From the NCBI RefSeq assembly GCF_014836845.1, contig NZ_JACSQA010000013.1, positions 1-64,000 on the forward strand: a stretch of DNA of 64,000 nt. Reading direction: 5' to 3'. Origin of the DNA: Ureibacillus galli (lineage in GTDB: Bacteria > Bacillota > Bacilli > Bacillales_A > Planococcaceae). Of this stretch, positions 24,377-33,232 are shown one piece after another. How positions within the stretch are numbered: position 1 is the first letter of the stretch; each line of letters opens with the position of its first letter. The position numbers and the translations under genes were made by a program. Below the pieces are notes generated by a model that was not told where the DNA came from, made no database searches, and saw only the letters and a program-made list of their open reading frames with translations.

Positions 24377-25317
24377 ATTGTCGATTTTTTGGCAACGAGC
24401 ATTGTGTGATAGCTATGTAGTAACATTCCGACGATAATAACGATGATTCCTATTAATGCAATTGGGGCTGGTAAAGGAATTCCTAATAAAAGCATTTCCC
24501 CCATAATAGCAAATAGAACTTCAGTTGATTGGGTTGCTTCAACAGCAGCTAATTTCCCTTGATCCTCTCGAGAACGGTCCGTTGCAATAAAGAACAAAGT
24601 TGTTGCGATTACTCCGGAACTAATTCCGACTATCAAAGATTGAAAAACTTGATTTCCAGAAGGGAGCCCGACCGTCATTAGGGCATAGATTGCAAGAAGA
24701 ATCCATATCGGTAAAGAGGCAATGGTCATACCGAGAACACGTTGATACGTATCGAGTCGTCCTCCGCATACTTCCATCATCTTTCGATTCCCTAAAGGAT
24801 AAGCAAAAGCAGCAATTACGACCGGTAAAATACCGAGTAAAAAGGTTTTAAATGATAAAGTTTGTGCTTGAGGTATTTGAATTAAGAATATCCCTATTAA
24901 AATTACAAAAGAAATAACTAAAGATAGAATCGGTATTCTTTGGCGTACACTCACTCCATCTATAATTGTAATAAATAGGGGAGCTAATAAAACACCCGCC
25001 ACAATTGTAAATTGCCATGTTCCAGAAACGAGCCAGCCAGGTCCGAAGGAAGCCGCATAAGTAAGGGGGGCGTAAAATAATCCAAATCCTACGAAACTCC
25101 AAAGCAACCATTTAGATGGCTGAGACTTCATTTCTGATGTAAGTGGTTTCCATCCTTTTCGTGAAAGTACGATAACTAAAAGGAAGGGAAGCATGAAGAA
25201 GTAACGCAATGAAGAACTCCAAAGCCAGCTACCACCTTCTAATTCCATTGAGTGGTTTAAGACAAACGTAACGGCGAAGAATAGCGCAGCTAGTATGCCT
25301 AAAGCAATTTCTTTCAA
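24346..25317 (-). CDS. DMT superfamily multidrug-type transporter
   Basis: A 323-residue membrane protein with about ten hydrophobic segments, beginning MKEIALGILAALFFAVTFVLNHSMELEGGSWLW. This is the pattern of the putative multidrug resistance efflux branch of the drug/metabolite transporter superfamily. Substrate unknown. Its last codons are antisense to the terminator of the candidate sRNA, so the two transcripts converge. Confidence 0.82.
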   Translation of the reverse strand: MKEIALGILAALFFAVTFVLNHSMELEGGSWLWSSSLRYFFMLPFLLVIVLSRKGWKPLTSEMKSQPSKWLLWSFVGFGLFYAPLTYAASFGPGWLVSGTWQFTIVAGVLLAPLFITIIDGVSVRQRIPILSLVISFVILIGIFLIQIPQAQTLSFKTFLLGILPVVIAAFAYPLGNRKMMEVCGGRLDTYQRVLGMTIASLPIWILLAIYALMTVGLPSGNQVFQSLIVGISSGVIATTLFFIATDRSREDQGKLAAVEATQSTEVLFAIMGEMLLLGIPLPAPIALIGIIVIIVGMLLHSYHTMLVAKKSTIKEKEAELQS

Positions 25318-25393
25318 TTGAAAAACCTACTTCCTATTCAAGATTTGGTGAAGTATGTAAACTGAATTTTCCAACTATTATACGGATAAAAAT

Positions 25394-25422
25394 ACGAAGT
25401 AAGATACAAAATCTTACTTCGT
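25394..25422 (-). terminator. Terminator of pepT
   Basis: Stem GAAGTAAGAT / ATCTTACTTC with a short loop. On the minus strand it is followed by GTATTTTTA. Confidence 0.8.
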
Positions 25423-25430
25423 CATACATA

Positions 25431-26660
25431 TTATTTTCCTTGCGCTTCATATAGTCGGATAATTTCCAAAATCACTCTTGTTGCCTTTTCCATTGTTTCT
25501 GCGGATACAAATTCAAATTTACCATGCATATTCTCTCCACCTGCAAAGATGTTTGGAGTTGGGAGACCCATAAAGGATAATTGAGAACCATCTGTACCAC
25601 CACGAACAGGTTCAATAATTGGTTCGATATTTAAATTTTCCATTGCTTTATAAGCGATGTCAACGATTTCTTTAACAGGCTCTATTTTTTCACGCATGTT
25701 ATAGTATTGATCTTCAATTTCAACAGTGATAGCATCTTCGCCGTACTTGTTTTTTACCATTTGTTCAACTTCTAGGAAATGAGCCTTTTTCGCTTCGAAC
25801 TTTTCACGGTCGTGATCACGAATAATATAAGAAAGTTTCGCTTCTTCAATATGACCGTTGAAGCTCATTAAATGAATAAAACCTTCATAGCCTTCTGTTT
25901 TTTCAGGAACGCTGTCTTTTGGCATAGAATTTTGGAATTGAATGGCTAATGTAATCGCATTTACCATTTTATTTTTTGCTGATCCTGGATGGACACTAGT
26001 GCCACGAGTTGTTACTTTAACGCCAGCCGCATTAAAGCTTTCATATTGAAGTTCGCCTAGAGGGCCACCATCCATTGTATAAGCATAATCTGCACCAAAG
26101 GCTTTTACATCAAATTTATGGGGTCCACGGCCGATTTCTTCATCAGGTGTAAAAGCAACACGTATTTTGCCGTGCTTAATTTCAGGATGTTGTACTAAGT
26201 ACTCCATGGCTGTCATAATTTCAACAATACCAGCTTTGTCATCTGCTCCTAGAAGGGTCGTACCATCCGTTGTAATCAATGTTTGACCGACATAGTTTTT
26301 TAAATTTGGGAAGTAACTAGGAGACATTGTAAGTTCATCATTTAATCGAATATCTCCACCATCATAATTATCGATACGTTGAGGATTTACGTTTGTGCCT
26401 GAAAAATCGGGTGACGTATCAACGTGTGCCAAAAAACCGATTGTTGGAATGTCTTTGTCCGTATTAGCTGGTAAAGTGGCAAATAAATAACCGTTTTCGT
26501 CTAATGTGATTTCTGTTAGTCCGATTTCCGCTAGTTCATCTTTTAATAAATTCAATAAATCAAATTGTTTTTCTGTAGACGGTGTTGTAGCGCTTTCTGG
26601 ATCTGATTGTGTATCAATTTTAGCGTAGCGAATTAAGCGTTCAATGACTGTTTCTTTCAT
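25431..26660 (-). CDS. pepT: Peptidase T (tripeptide aminopeptidase)
   Basis: A 409-residue M20 zinc aminopeptidase that releases the N-terminal residue from tripeptides in the cytoplasm. Recognised from [15 protein letters not shown] at the start, [14 protein letters not shown] with the first metal histidine near residue 78, [14 protein letters not shown] near 138-151, [11 protein letters not shown] near 171-181, [12 protein letters not shown], and [26 protein letters not shown] near 352-377. ATG behind GAGGGGGATTTATCC. Monocistronic. Confidence 0.96.
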   Translation of the reverse strand: MKETVIERLIRYAKIDTQSDPESATTPSTEKQFDLLNLLKDELAEIGLTEITLDENGYLFATLPANTDKDIPTIGFLAHVDTSPDFSGTNVNPQRIDNYDGGDIRLNDELTMSPSYFPNLKNYVGQTLITTDGTTLLGADDKAGIVEIMTAMEYLVQHPEIKHGKIRVAFTPDEEIGRGPHKFDVKAFGADYAYTMDGGPLGELQYESFNAAGVKVTTRGTSVHPGSAKNKMVNAITLAIQFQNSMPKDSVPEKTEGYEGFIHLMSFNGHIEEAKLSYIIRDHDREKFEAKKAHFLEVEQMVKNKYGEDAITVEIEDQYYNMREKIEPVKEIVDIAYKAMENLNIEPIIEPVRGGTDGSQLSFMGLPTPNIFAGGENMHGKFEFVSAETMEKATRVILEIIRLYEAQGK

Positions 26661-26689
26661 GGATAAATCCCCCTCATTGTTTAGTGCTT

Positions 26690-27352
26690 CTATTGTATCA
26701 CTTTGCTTCGAATTGCGGAATAATTTGGAATACTTAAAGCCATTAATAATTGTGCACTATAGTAAGTTAGCATAATTAGCTGATGGGAAAAATCTACGTT
26801 TATAACAAACTTGTTAATAGCCAAAATAGAATCAGAAATAATAAATAATACCGCTCCAGCTACAGCATATTTAGAGCCTGCTCTAAAGGATGTCCACCCC
26901 ATCGTTAAAATGACGAACATATAAATTGCTACTGCGCACGCTAAAATTAGCTCATTCTTCTGAACTAAAGTTCCGCCAATCCAAATCAACATAACCACCC
27001 CATATACGATAAGGACGACTTTTGCCCATAAAGGAGTAGCCACTTCTTTCGTTGTAAGGAAAGCTCGAATATAAAAAACATGACCAATTAAAAAACTAAT
27101 AAGACCAATAATAAACCATTGCAACGTATAATCCCCAATAGCACAAAAAATAAGGGCAATAACTATGAATGTTTTATAAGGGATGATATTTTCCCCTTTC
27201 AATAAGTACGCCAATCCAATGACTAAAACCATTGGTATTAATTTAAAAACCATTATAAAAGAGTCGCTAATGGTTTCTAATAAAAAGACGTAATAGAACC
27301 CGAAAACAACAAATAAACCGATGAACCAGTTATGTAATGCGATATAGATCAC
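26690..27352 (-). CDS. YhhN family membrane protein (lysoplasmalogenase-like)
   Basis: A 220-residue protein with about eight hydrophobic segments. [10 protein letters not shown] and [11 protein letters not shown] carry the paired Asp residues of the YhhN/TMEM86 family, some of which cleave lysoplasmalogens. The activity in this organism is inferred only. The start is ambiguous. GTG 27352 directly abuts GGGA, while the in-frame ATC at 27343-27341 has GGGAGTGA at the right distance. No other ATG, GTG or TTG lies near. Divergent from the next gene. Confidence 0.78.
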   Translation of the reverse strand: MIYIALHNWFIGLFVVFGFYYVFLLETISDSFIMVFKLIPMVLVIGLAYLLKGENIIPYKTFIVIALIFCAIGDYTLQWFIIGLISFLIGHVFYIRAFLTTKEVATPLWAKVVLIVYGVVMLIWIGGTLVQKNELILACAVAIYMFVILTMGWTSFRAGSKYAVAGAVLFIISDSILAINKFVINVDFSHQLIMLTYYSAQLLMALSIPNYSAIRSKVIQ

Positions 27353-27426
27353 TCCCTTTTTAATTATTTATGAAACTATTTACAAGGCTATTCCGTAAAG
27401 GAGATATATAAGAAAGGGTGATTCTA

Positions 27427-29112
27427 TTGACACAGACTCTCATTTTGGCGTTAATAGCTGCTTTGATTGCAACGATTCTCATTGTCCCGCTTTCCAAAAA
27501 GATTTATAAAGGACAATTAACGACTCAGCAATTAGTTAAAACGTTAATCAGTGTATTAATTGCAAGTTTTATAATCTGTTTAGCGATATTGTATATAACG
27601 AAAATTGATTTACACTGGACTATCTTTGTCTATATACTACCAATTTTAGCGTTAATAGGAAGTGTTTTATCGACTGGAGTTGAACAAACCTTTAAAGGAT
27701 TTGTTTTTTTAGGAAGTTTAATCTTATTAGGCTATTTATTATCTGCTCCTCTTTGGAATGCAAATGAAAAATATGAATCTGCGAAAATGGAAGAACAGGT
27801 TGAAATTGAACCGTTCGATGAAACACAAACTCCTGCAAGTGTACCGCCAAAGTTTGCAGAAAATAAGATGAAAAAAGCCTTTGGGCAAGTTCCAAATACA
27901 AGTTACTACCAATTAGGAAATTTACAAATTCAAAAAGTAAACGGTGAATATGTCTATATTGCACCAGTTGAATTCTCTGGTTTTTTCAAATGGTATAACG
28001 GCAAAACAACACCAGGTTATTTCACGATGAGCGCAACGGATTCAACAGATAATCCGAAGTTTGTAAAATCGGAAATGACTTATGTACCATCTGCCTTTTT
28101 AAATCATAATTTAGAACGTCATATGCGCCTTGAAAATCCAACTTTAATTTTTTATGGAGAACCCCAACTGGAAGTGGATGATGATGGGAAACCATTCTAT
28201 ATTCGTTCCTATGGTGAGTTCGTCTCTGGCCGAAATGGATTTGATGTAAAGGGAATTGTCATGGTTGATGCAGAAACAGGGGATTCAGAAGTATTATCAT
28301 TAGATGAAGTACCTGAATTCATCGATGGCGCAGTGTCTCCTGAATCGGTCAGTCTTCAAAATAGTTATTTTGGTAAATACATTCATGGTTTTTGGAATAG
28401 CGTCTTTGGTAAAAAGGACGTGAAAATACCTTCTGATGAAGGAACAGAAGCAAATGTAAGCCCAGTTTTCAATGAAAATGGAGAAATGTATTATTTCACT
28501 GACTTTACAAGCCCGAAAGAAGGGGTAGATTCGATGTTAGGTTATTCATTAACGAATGCCCGTACAGGTGAGTCTACTTACTTTACAGGTAATTTGGAAG
28601 AATCGTACATGGATTCCCAAGGGGCTTTAGATATTATTGAGAAAAAGTTTATTGAAAAAGAGTGGCAAGGTGAAATGCCAATCTTATATAACTTTTATGG
28701 TGAAGCAAGTTGGTTAGCACCGGTATTAGACTCGAATGGATTTTTACAAAACTACTTTATCGTATCAGCAGCGAATCCTGAAATTTCCGCATATGGTACG
28801 ACACCGAATGATGCATTGAAGCAATATAAAAATGCCCTTAATCGTGGTGGAGGTACGGTAGATGGAACGTCTAATTCCGAAGAAGCGACAATATCTGGGC
28901 AAGTAGTTCGTGTTTATAAAGAACGTATCGGCGATTATACAGTCGTTTCGTTCTTACTAAATTCTGGCCAAAACTTTACAGTTAGTACGCAAAATGTTCC
29001 TTTAGTTATCTATTTACAAGAAGGGGATAAAGTTGCGATTACTTATTATGCAACGGGTGAATTATTCCTTCCTGTAAAAGAAATGGTCATTGAAGGAATC
29101 GCTGCACCATAG
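27427..29112 (+). CDS. Membrane-anchored protein of unknown function
   Basis: A 561-residue protein that I do not recognise by name. Three to four hydrophobic segments occupy the first 110 residues. The long remainder is predicted to be extracytoplasmic and rich in beta-type repeats with Tyr, Gly and Asp-x-Glu turns (GYFTMSATDSTDNPKFV, IVMVDAETGDSEVLSL, GYSLTNARTGESTYFTG), reminiscent of PepSY-type folds. The C-terminal 60 residues resemble a small OB-like domain (ISGQVVRVYKERIGDYTVVSF). TTG 27427 is chosen because GAAAGGGTGA is 5 nt upstream; the GTG at 27418 overlaps it. It has its own terminator. Function unknown. Confidence 0.7.
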   Translation: MTQTLILALIAALIATILIVPLSKKIYKGQLTTQQLVKTLISVLIASFIICLAILYITKIDLHWTIFVYILPILALIGSVLSTGVEQTFKGFVFLGSLILLGYLLSAPLWNANEKYESAKMEEQVEIEPFDETQTPASVPPKFAENKMKKAFGQVPNTSYYQLGNLQIQKVNGEYVYIAPVEFSGFFKWYNGKTTPGYFTMSATDSTDNPKFVKSEMTYVPSAFLNHNLERHMRLENPTLIFYGEPQLEVDDDGKPFYIRSYGEFVSGRNGFDVKGIVMVDAETGDSEVLSLDEVPEFIDGAVSPESVSLQNSYFGKYIHGFWNSVFGKKDVKIPSDEGTEANVSPVFNENGEMYYFTDFTSPKEGVDSMLGYSLTNARTGESTYFTGNLEESYMDSQGALDIIEKKFIEKEWQGEMPILYNFYGEASWLAPVLDSNGFLQNYFIVSAANPEISAYGTTPNDALKQYKNALNRGGGTVDGTSNSEEATISGQVVRVYKERIGDYTVVSFLLNSGQNFTVSTQNVPLVIYLQEGDKVAITYYATGELFLPVKEMVIEGIAAP

Positions 29113-29118
29113 TCTTAA

Positions 29119-29153
29119 CTTGACAGATTCCTTTTAATCTGTCAGGTTTTTTT
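29119..29153 (+). terminator. Terminator of the 27427 gene
   Basis: Stem TTGACAGATT / AATCTGTCAG with seven T residues. Confidence 0.88.
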
Positions 29154-29167
29154 ATTCAAGATAGGGT

Positions 29168-29206
29168 AATAAAAAAGGGCCGACAGTGAACTGTCAGCCC
29201 TTTTGA
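29168..29206 (-). terminator. Terminator of the nitroreductase gene
   Basis: Stem AAAAGGGC-GACAGT / ACTGTC-GCCCTTTT with a C-A mismatch and a tail of T on the minus strand. Confidence 0.85.
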
Positions 29207-29218
29207 AATAGGTTATGA

Positions 29219-29953
29219 TTATTTCCAATTGAATCCTTTTGAAGCTAAAAATTCTTTAATGAACGGTCTTCTTTGTTCAACTAAGAAATCAGCCATTTGT
29301 TTTGTCCAGTTAGACATTTTTTGATTAGAGCTACGGCTTCCATAATAGTTTTCCATTGTTGTGTCGTACTCATCAAGTAACGTATCGTATTTTTCTACGT
29401 TATAATCATTTTCATGTAAAACTGCTTCAACCGGAAGACGTGGTTTTGTTTCGTTACGCTTCGTAGGTGTCCCAATCGTCATTGCAAACAATGGGAAAAC
29501 AAATTCCGGTAAATTGAATAATTCACTAATTTCTTTTGGATTGTTTCTAGCACCACCAATATAACAAATGCCATAACCTGCATCTTCAGCAGCAATGACA
29601 AAGTTTTGGGCAAAAATGCCAACATCGGCTACACCGACTAATACGTTTTCAGCACTGTCTGCAATAATGTCGACTCCATGTTTTTGTCCAGCAACTTGTA
29701 GGCGTTTAAAATCTACGCAGAATAAAAATGCTGCCCCTGCCGTTTTAAATTGAAAATCATTTTTCGAAAGTTCGCCCAGCTTTTGTTTCTTGTCTGCATC
29801 TGTCACCCAGATGACGCTATATGCTTGTACAAAATGTGAGCTCGCGGCCATTTGTGCAGTTTGAATTAAGTCGATTACAGTCTCTTTCGGTATTTGTTCA
29901 CCTGTATATTTTCGAACAGATGAGTGACTACGTAATAAATCTTTTGCTGACAT
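29219..29953 (-). CDS. NADPH-dependent flavin nitroreductase (NfsA/NfrA group)
   Basis: A 244-residue FMN oxidoreductase. MSAKDLLRSHSSVRKYTGEQIP carries the HxSxRxY/F FMN-phosphate motif of the NfsA/NfrA nitroreductase group. Further on are AASSHFVQAYSVIWV, DVGIFAQNFVIAAEDAGYGICYIGGARNNP and TIGTPTKRNETKPRLP. It should reduce nitro compounds or free flavin with NADPH. ATG 29953 is preferred over an upstream in-frame start because GGGGAGGAAAAGG lies directly before it. Confidence 0.87.
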   Translation of the reverse strand: MSAKDLLRSHSSVRKYTGEQIPKETVIDLIQTAQMAASSHFVQAYSVIWVTDADKKQKLGELSKNDFQFKTAGAAFLFCVDFKRLQVAGQKHGVDIIADSAENVLVGVADVGIFAQNFVIAAEDAGYGICYIGGARNNPKEISELFNLPEFVFPLFAMTIGTPTKRNETKPRLPVEAVLHENDYNVEKYDTLLDEYDTTMENYYGSRSSNQKMSNWTKQMADFLVEQRRPFIKEFLASKGFNWK

Positions 29954-30053
29954 TTCCTTTTCCTCCCCTTCCAATGTGTACTTCCTCATAAAAATAGCCT
30001 AAAGAGAAAATACTCTTTAGGGCTATATTAGTATATTTTGACATGATTTACAA

Positions 30054-30084
30054 AAGGGGAACCTTCGCTTATAAAGGTTCCTTT
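30054..30084 (-). terminator. Terminator of plsY
   Basis: Stem GGAACCTT / AAGGTTCC on the minus strand followed by CCCCTTTT. A second palindrome CTAAAGAG/CTCTTTAG lies at 29999-30021, between this gene and the nitroreductase gene. Confidence 0.75.
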
Positions 30085-30092
30085 GTATTACT

Positions 30093-30728
30093 TTAGCTTT
30101 TCTTAAAGGCGGATGTAATTTTTGGTTCTGATCCTATGCGTAATCGCTTAACATTTTCCACATGGAGAGTTACGGCGATAAGGAATAGGGTTAGTGCTAT
30201 TAAAAATGGCCAAATGGTCGGTTCAATTAATAGCGCAGTTACACCAAAAAAGATGTATAGAACAAATACACCTATAATTAAGTAGTTTGTAAGTAGGGAA
30301 GCAACTACAAGGGCAAGGACAGCGATTAAACCGAATTTCCAATCGAGTCCGATGAAAATACCGATAAGGGATGCTGTCCCTTTCCCACCTCGAAACTTCA
30401 TATGAACTGGGAAGTTGTGACCGAGTATAACAGCAGCTCCGATTGTATAAAGTAAAATCGAAATTTGGTCACTCGAAAAATTTGTAAAATTTGATAGTAT
30501 GACTCGAAGCAAAATGATTGCCAAGACGCCTTTTCCGATATCTATTAAAGCAACAAGAACTCCATATTTCCATCCTAGAGATAAAGTTGCGTTTGATGCT
30601 CCTGCATTGCCATGGCCAACTTCTTTTAAGTTCACACCCGATAAAAGTTTAGCCACGTTGGATCCGTGTAAACATCCAATTAAATAACCAAATATAAGGA
30701 CAATAATGATGGGATATAACAAAAACAA
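30093..30728 (-). CDS. plsY: Glycerol-3-phosphate acyltransferase PlsY
   Basis: A 211-residue polytopic enzyme that acylates glycerol 3-phosphate from acyl-phosphate, the first step of phospholipid synthesis. The three PlsY motifs are visible: GCLHGSNVAKLLSGVNLKEVGHGNAGASN near residues 17-46, ILGHNFPVHMKFRGGKGTA near 100-119, and a later weaker motif near LHVENVKRLR. The serine of the usual first motif is kept (GS), but the flanking residues are somewhat divergent from B. subtilis PlsY, so a paralogue is possible. TTG start behind GAAAGGAG. Divergent from metY. Confidence 0.87.
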   Translation of the reverse strand: MFLLYPIIIVLIFGYLIGCLHGSNVAKLLSGVNLKEVGHGNAGASNATLSLGWKYGVLVALIDIGKGVLAIILLRVILSNFTNFSSDQISILLYTIGAAVILGHNFPVHMKFRGGKGTASLIGIFIGLDWKFGLIAVLALVVASLLTNYLIIGVFVLYIFFGVTALLIEPTIWPFLIALTLFLIAVTLHVENVKRLRIGSEPKITSAFKKS

Positions 30729-30808
30729 AAGGCTCCTTTCAAATAAAAGATATATTTATAGTATACTCTATGATTCTATAAGAAGTTTCGAAAAATTAAA
30801 AAAGATTA

Positions 30809-30837
30809 TTGACAAGTAAATCACTATGATTTATAGT
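30809..30837 (+). promoter_or_regulatory. Sigma-A promoter of the S-box transcript
   Basis: TTGACA (30809-30814), 17 nt, TATAGT (30832-30837). The predicted start is about 22 nt before the riboswitch. Confidence 0.85.
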
Positions 30838-30866
30838 AAATTCAACGATGGAACATGAATCAAATA

Positions 30867-30975
30867 CCTTTATCCAGAGAGGCGGAGGGACTAGGCCCTA
30901 CGATGCCCAGCAACCAGCGTGAATACGCAAAGGTGCTAATTCCTACAGATTTTGATTAGATCTGAAAGATAAGGG
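30867..30975 (+). promoter_or_regulatory. SAM-I (S-box) riboswitch
   Basis: All core elements are in order: P1 strand CTTTATCCAGAGAGGCGGAGGGACT, then GGCCCTACGATGCCCAGCAACC, then GGTGCTAATTCC, a helix CAGATTTTGAT-ATCTG, and the closing GAAAGATAAGG. When SAM is bound the downstream terminator forms and metY is turned off; low SAM favours the antiterminator. Leader-to-gene distance and the terminator agree with this. Confidence 0.95.
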
Positions 30976-30995
30976 GAGGAAAAATTGCAGCTTGC

Positions 30996-31026
30996 AGCCC
31001 TCTTCTTTTGAAGAGGGCTTTTTGTT
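30996..31026 (+). terminator. Riboswitch-controlled terminator
   Basis: Stem AGCCCTCTTC / GAAGAGGGCT followed by TTTTGTTTTT, 20 nt after the S-box and 60 nt before metY. It is the expression platform of the riboswitch. Confidence 0.92.
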
Positions 31027-31087
31027 TTTCCAAAAGGTCCTCCTCATACTAAGATCGTCCATCGATACTATATTAGGAGGAAGAAAC

Positions 31088-32395
31088 ATGTCACAACAAC
31101 GTCCGGAAACCCAATTGCTTCATGGTGGTCAAAAACCAGACCCTGTTACAGGAGCAATCGCAGTACCAATTTATCGAACTACGGCCTATGCTTTTGAAAA
31201 TACGGAGCATGCCCGCCAATTGTTCGCACTAGAACAACCAGGCAACATTTATTCACGTATTATGAATCCTACAGTGGATGTTTTTGAGCAACGTGTTGCT
31301 CTACTTGAAGGGGGAACTGCAGCTGTTGCTTTATCATCCGGTGCTGCTGCCATTGCCTTTTCGATTTTAAACATAGCAGGTACAGGAGATGAAATCGTTT
31401 CAGCTGGTTCATTATACGGTGGCACGTACAATTTATTCGCCAATACTTTACCACGTTATGGAATTACAACAACTTTTGTTGACGAAAGAGACCCAGAAAA
31501 TTTTGAGGCTGCTATTACAGATAAAACAAAGGCCATTTATGCAGAAACAGTTGGGAACCCTAGTTTAAACATTTTAGATATTGAGAGAATAGCGGAAATT
31601 GCTCATGCGCATGGTCTTCCGTTAATCATTGATAACACATTCCCATCCCCATACGGATGTAACCCAATTGAGTTTGGCGCGGATGTTGTTGTCCATTCAG
31701 CGACAAAATGGATTGGTGGTCATGGAACGACAATCGGAGGCGTTGTTGTTGATGCTGGTAAATTCGATTGGACACAAGGTCGATTCCCAGGATTCACAGA
31801 GCCAGATGAGTCTTACCATGGTTTACGTTATGGAATTGACACGGCTACGGCTGCATTTGCCACAAAGCTTCGTGTTCAATTATTACGTGACTTTGGTCCA
31901 ACATTAAGTGCTGACAGTGCATTTAACTTCCTACAAGGTTTAGAAACGCTTCATTTGCGTTATACCAAACATGGAGAAAATGCATTAAAAGTTGCAGAAT
32001 ATCTTGAAAACCACTCATTCGTGGAGTATGTAAACTACCCTGGTAAAGAAAACTTCCCATCGCATTCATTAGCGAAGAAATATTTGAAAAACGGCTACGG
32101 ATCAATGCTTACATTTGGCATTAAAGATGGACGAGAAGTAGGAAGTAAAGTGATTGATCATGTTCAACTCTTCTCCCATGTAGCAAACGTGGGGGATGCA
32201 AAATCATTAATTATTCACCCGGCTTCAACTACTCACCAACAATTGTCACCTGAAGAGTTGAAAGTTGCCGGCGTTTCAGAGGAGCTCATTCGCTTATCAG
32301 TCGGTTTAGAAGCTGTTGAAGATATTATTGCAGATTTAGATCAAGCTTTAACAAAAGCAGTTGAAGGTGTAACAGAAACAAACACCGCGTTTTAA
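31088..32395 (+). CDS. metY: O-acetylhomoserine sulfhydrylase
   Basis: A 435-residue PLP enzyme of the Cys/Met metabolism family that makes homocysteine from O-acetylhomoserine and sulfide. [30 protein letters not shown] opens it. [86 protein letters not shown] follow, the last with the PLP lysine. Length and C-terminus ([16 protein letters not shown]) fit MetY rather than the shorter MetB/MetC. ATG 31088 behind TAGGAGGAAGAAAC. SAM-responsive control agrees with the role. Confidence 0.95.
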   Translation: MSQQRPETQLLHGGQKPDPVTGAIAVPIYRTTAYAFENTEHARQLFALEQPGNIYSRIMNPTVDVFEQRVALLEGGTAAVALSSGAAAIAFSILNIAGTGDEIVSAGSLYGGTYNLFANTLPRYGITTTFVDERDPENFEAAITDKTKAIYAETVGNPSLNILDIERIAEIAHAHGLPLIIDNTFPSPYGCNPIEFGADVVVHSATKWIGGHGTTIGGVVVDAGKFDWTQGRFPGFTEPDESYHGLRYGIDTATAAFATKLRVQLLRDFGPTLSADSAFNFLQGLETLHLRYTKHGENALKVAEYLENHSFVEYVNYPGKENFPSHSLAKKYLKNGYGSMLTFGIKDGREVGSKVIDHVQLFSHVANVGDAKSLIIHPASTTHQQLSPEELKVAGVSEELIRLSVGLEAVEDIIADLDQALTKAVEGVTETNTAF

Positions 32396-32402
32396 AAGTT
32401 AC

Positions 32403-32449
32403 AGTGAAAACGACAATTCGCATTCATTAGTGAAAGTCGTTTTCACTAT
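32403..32449 (+). terminator. Probable terminator of metY
   Basis: A perfect AGTGAAAACGAC / GTCGTTTTCACT stem around a 21-nt loop. The T run is weak, so efficiency is uncertain. Confidence 0.55.
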
Positions 32450-32477
32450 TCATGTCATGCATTACGTTTGATTTTTA

Positions 32478-32537
32478 AAACCAAGTAACTTTATTTGTTT
32501 TATTGACATTGAGTGAATTACTTATTATACTTGGTTT
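32478..32537. promoter_or_regulatory. Promoter bracketed by an inverted repeat
   Basis: TTGACA (32503-32508), 17 nt, TATACT (32526-32531) drive the 32614 gene. AAACCAAGTA (32478-32487) and its exact reverse complement TACTTGGTTT (32528-32537) flank this promoter. The second copy overlaps the -10, so the pair could be two operator half-sites. The regulator is unknown; the adjacent gene is one candidate. Confidence 0.55.
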
Positions 32538-32613
32538 AATAAGAATCGTTACAAGTTATTCCTTATGTTTTCACAACGTGAATCGTAATTTTCGATAAAA
32601 GGAGTGTTGTTAA

Positions 32614-33003
32614 ATGGGAAATATTTATAGTGCTCAAAATGTTGCAGCTTATTTTATATATGAACTAAATGAACGAAAACAATTTGTTAATGCCGATGTA
32701 TTGCAGTTTTTATTGGCAGAAGTAGAGTCAGTTTGGAATGAGCGATTCGGACATAGTGCATTTTCAGAGGAGAAGGCGAATTTTACTGAAAAACCATATA
32801 TAATAAATGAAGTTTATAATACGTATAAAGAGTTTGGCCAACTACATTTAGATTTGCCTGCAAAAGAATGGTATTTAGAATACGGTCAATTTCAACTTGT
32901 ATACCGTACAATTGGTGTACCGCCTCTTACAGCTGAAGAAAAGTTACTTATGAATCTCGTTATAAATAAGTATTATAAAAGCATTTTGAAAAAAGTATCT
33001 TAA
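32614..33003 (+). CDS. Panacea-domain-like (DUF4065) protein, orphan
   Basis: A 129-residue soluble protein. SAQNVAAYFIYELNERKQFVNADVLQFLLAEVESVW matches the opening helices of the Panacea domain, and INEVYNTYKEFG and LTAEEKLLMNLVINKYYKSI match its later elements. Panacea proteins commonly act as antitoxins, but the domain also occurs alone. Here there is no small toxin-like gene on either side; a terminator lies 20 nt downstream and metY lies upstream. Panacea assignment is moderate. Antitoxin function is not supported by context. Confidence 0.6.
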   Translation: MGNIYSAQNVAAYFIYELNERKQFVNADVLQFLLAEVESVWNERFGHSAFSEEKANFTEKPYIINEVYNTYKEFGQLHLDLPAKEWYLEYGQFQLVYRTIGVPPLTAEEKLLMNLVINKYYKSILKKVS

Positions 33004-33021
33004 TCAATTCCCATTTAACAA

Positions 33022-33056
33022 TAAAAAGTCAGCACATTTGTGCTGGCTTTTTTTAT
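33022..33056 (+). terminator. Terminator of the Panacea-like gene
   Basis: Stem AAAGTCAGCACA / TGTGCTGGCTTT with seven T residues. Confidence 0.9.
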
Positions 33057-33232
33057 TAGGGGAAAACTAGGTGATAAGTAATTTTTTGATACTAATTGGA
33101 ATTTTCCGATAATTGTCCAACTATTTACATTAATAGTAGATATAAAGTATCCTTTTATTATAATAAAAAAGTTCTATATTGATAGTATATTTGTACTGTT
33201 TGTGGGACGTTTAGTAAAGGATATGAGAACTA

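Noticed and set aside
33004-33232. Toxin gene partnered with the Panacea-like protein
   Set aside because: A terminator follows directly and no frame with an RBS lies in the gap before the chemoreceptor gene.
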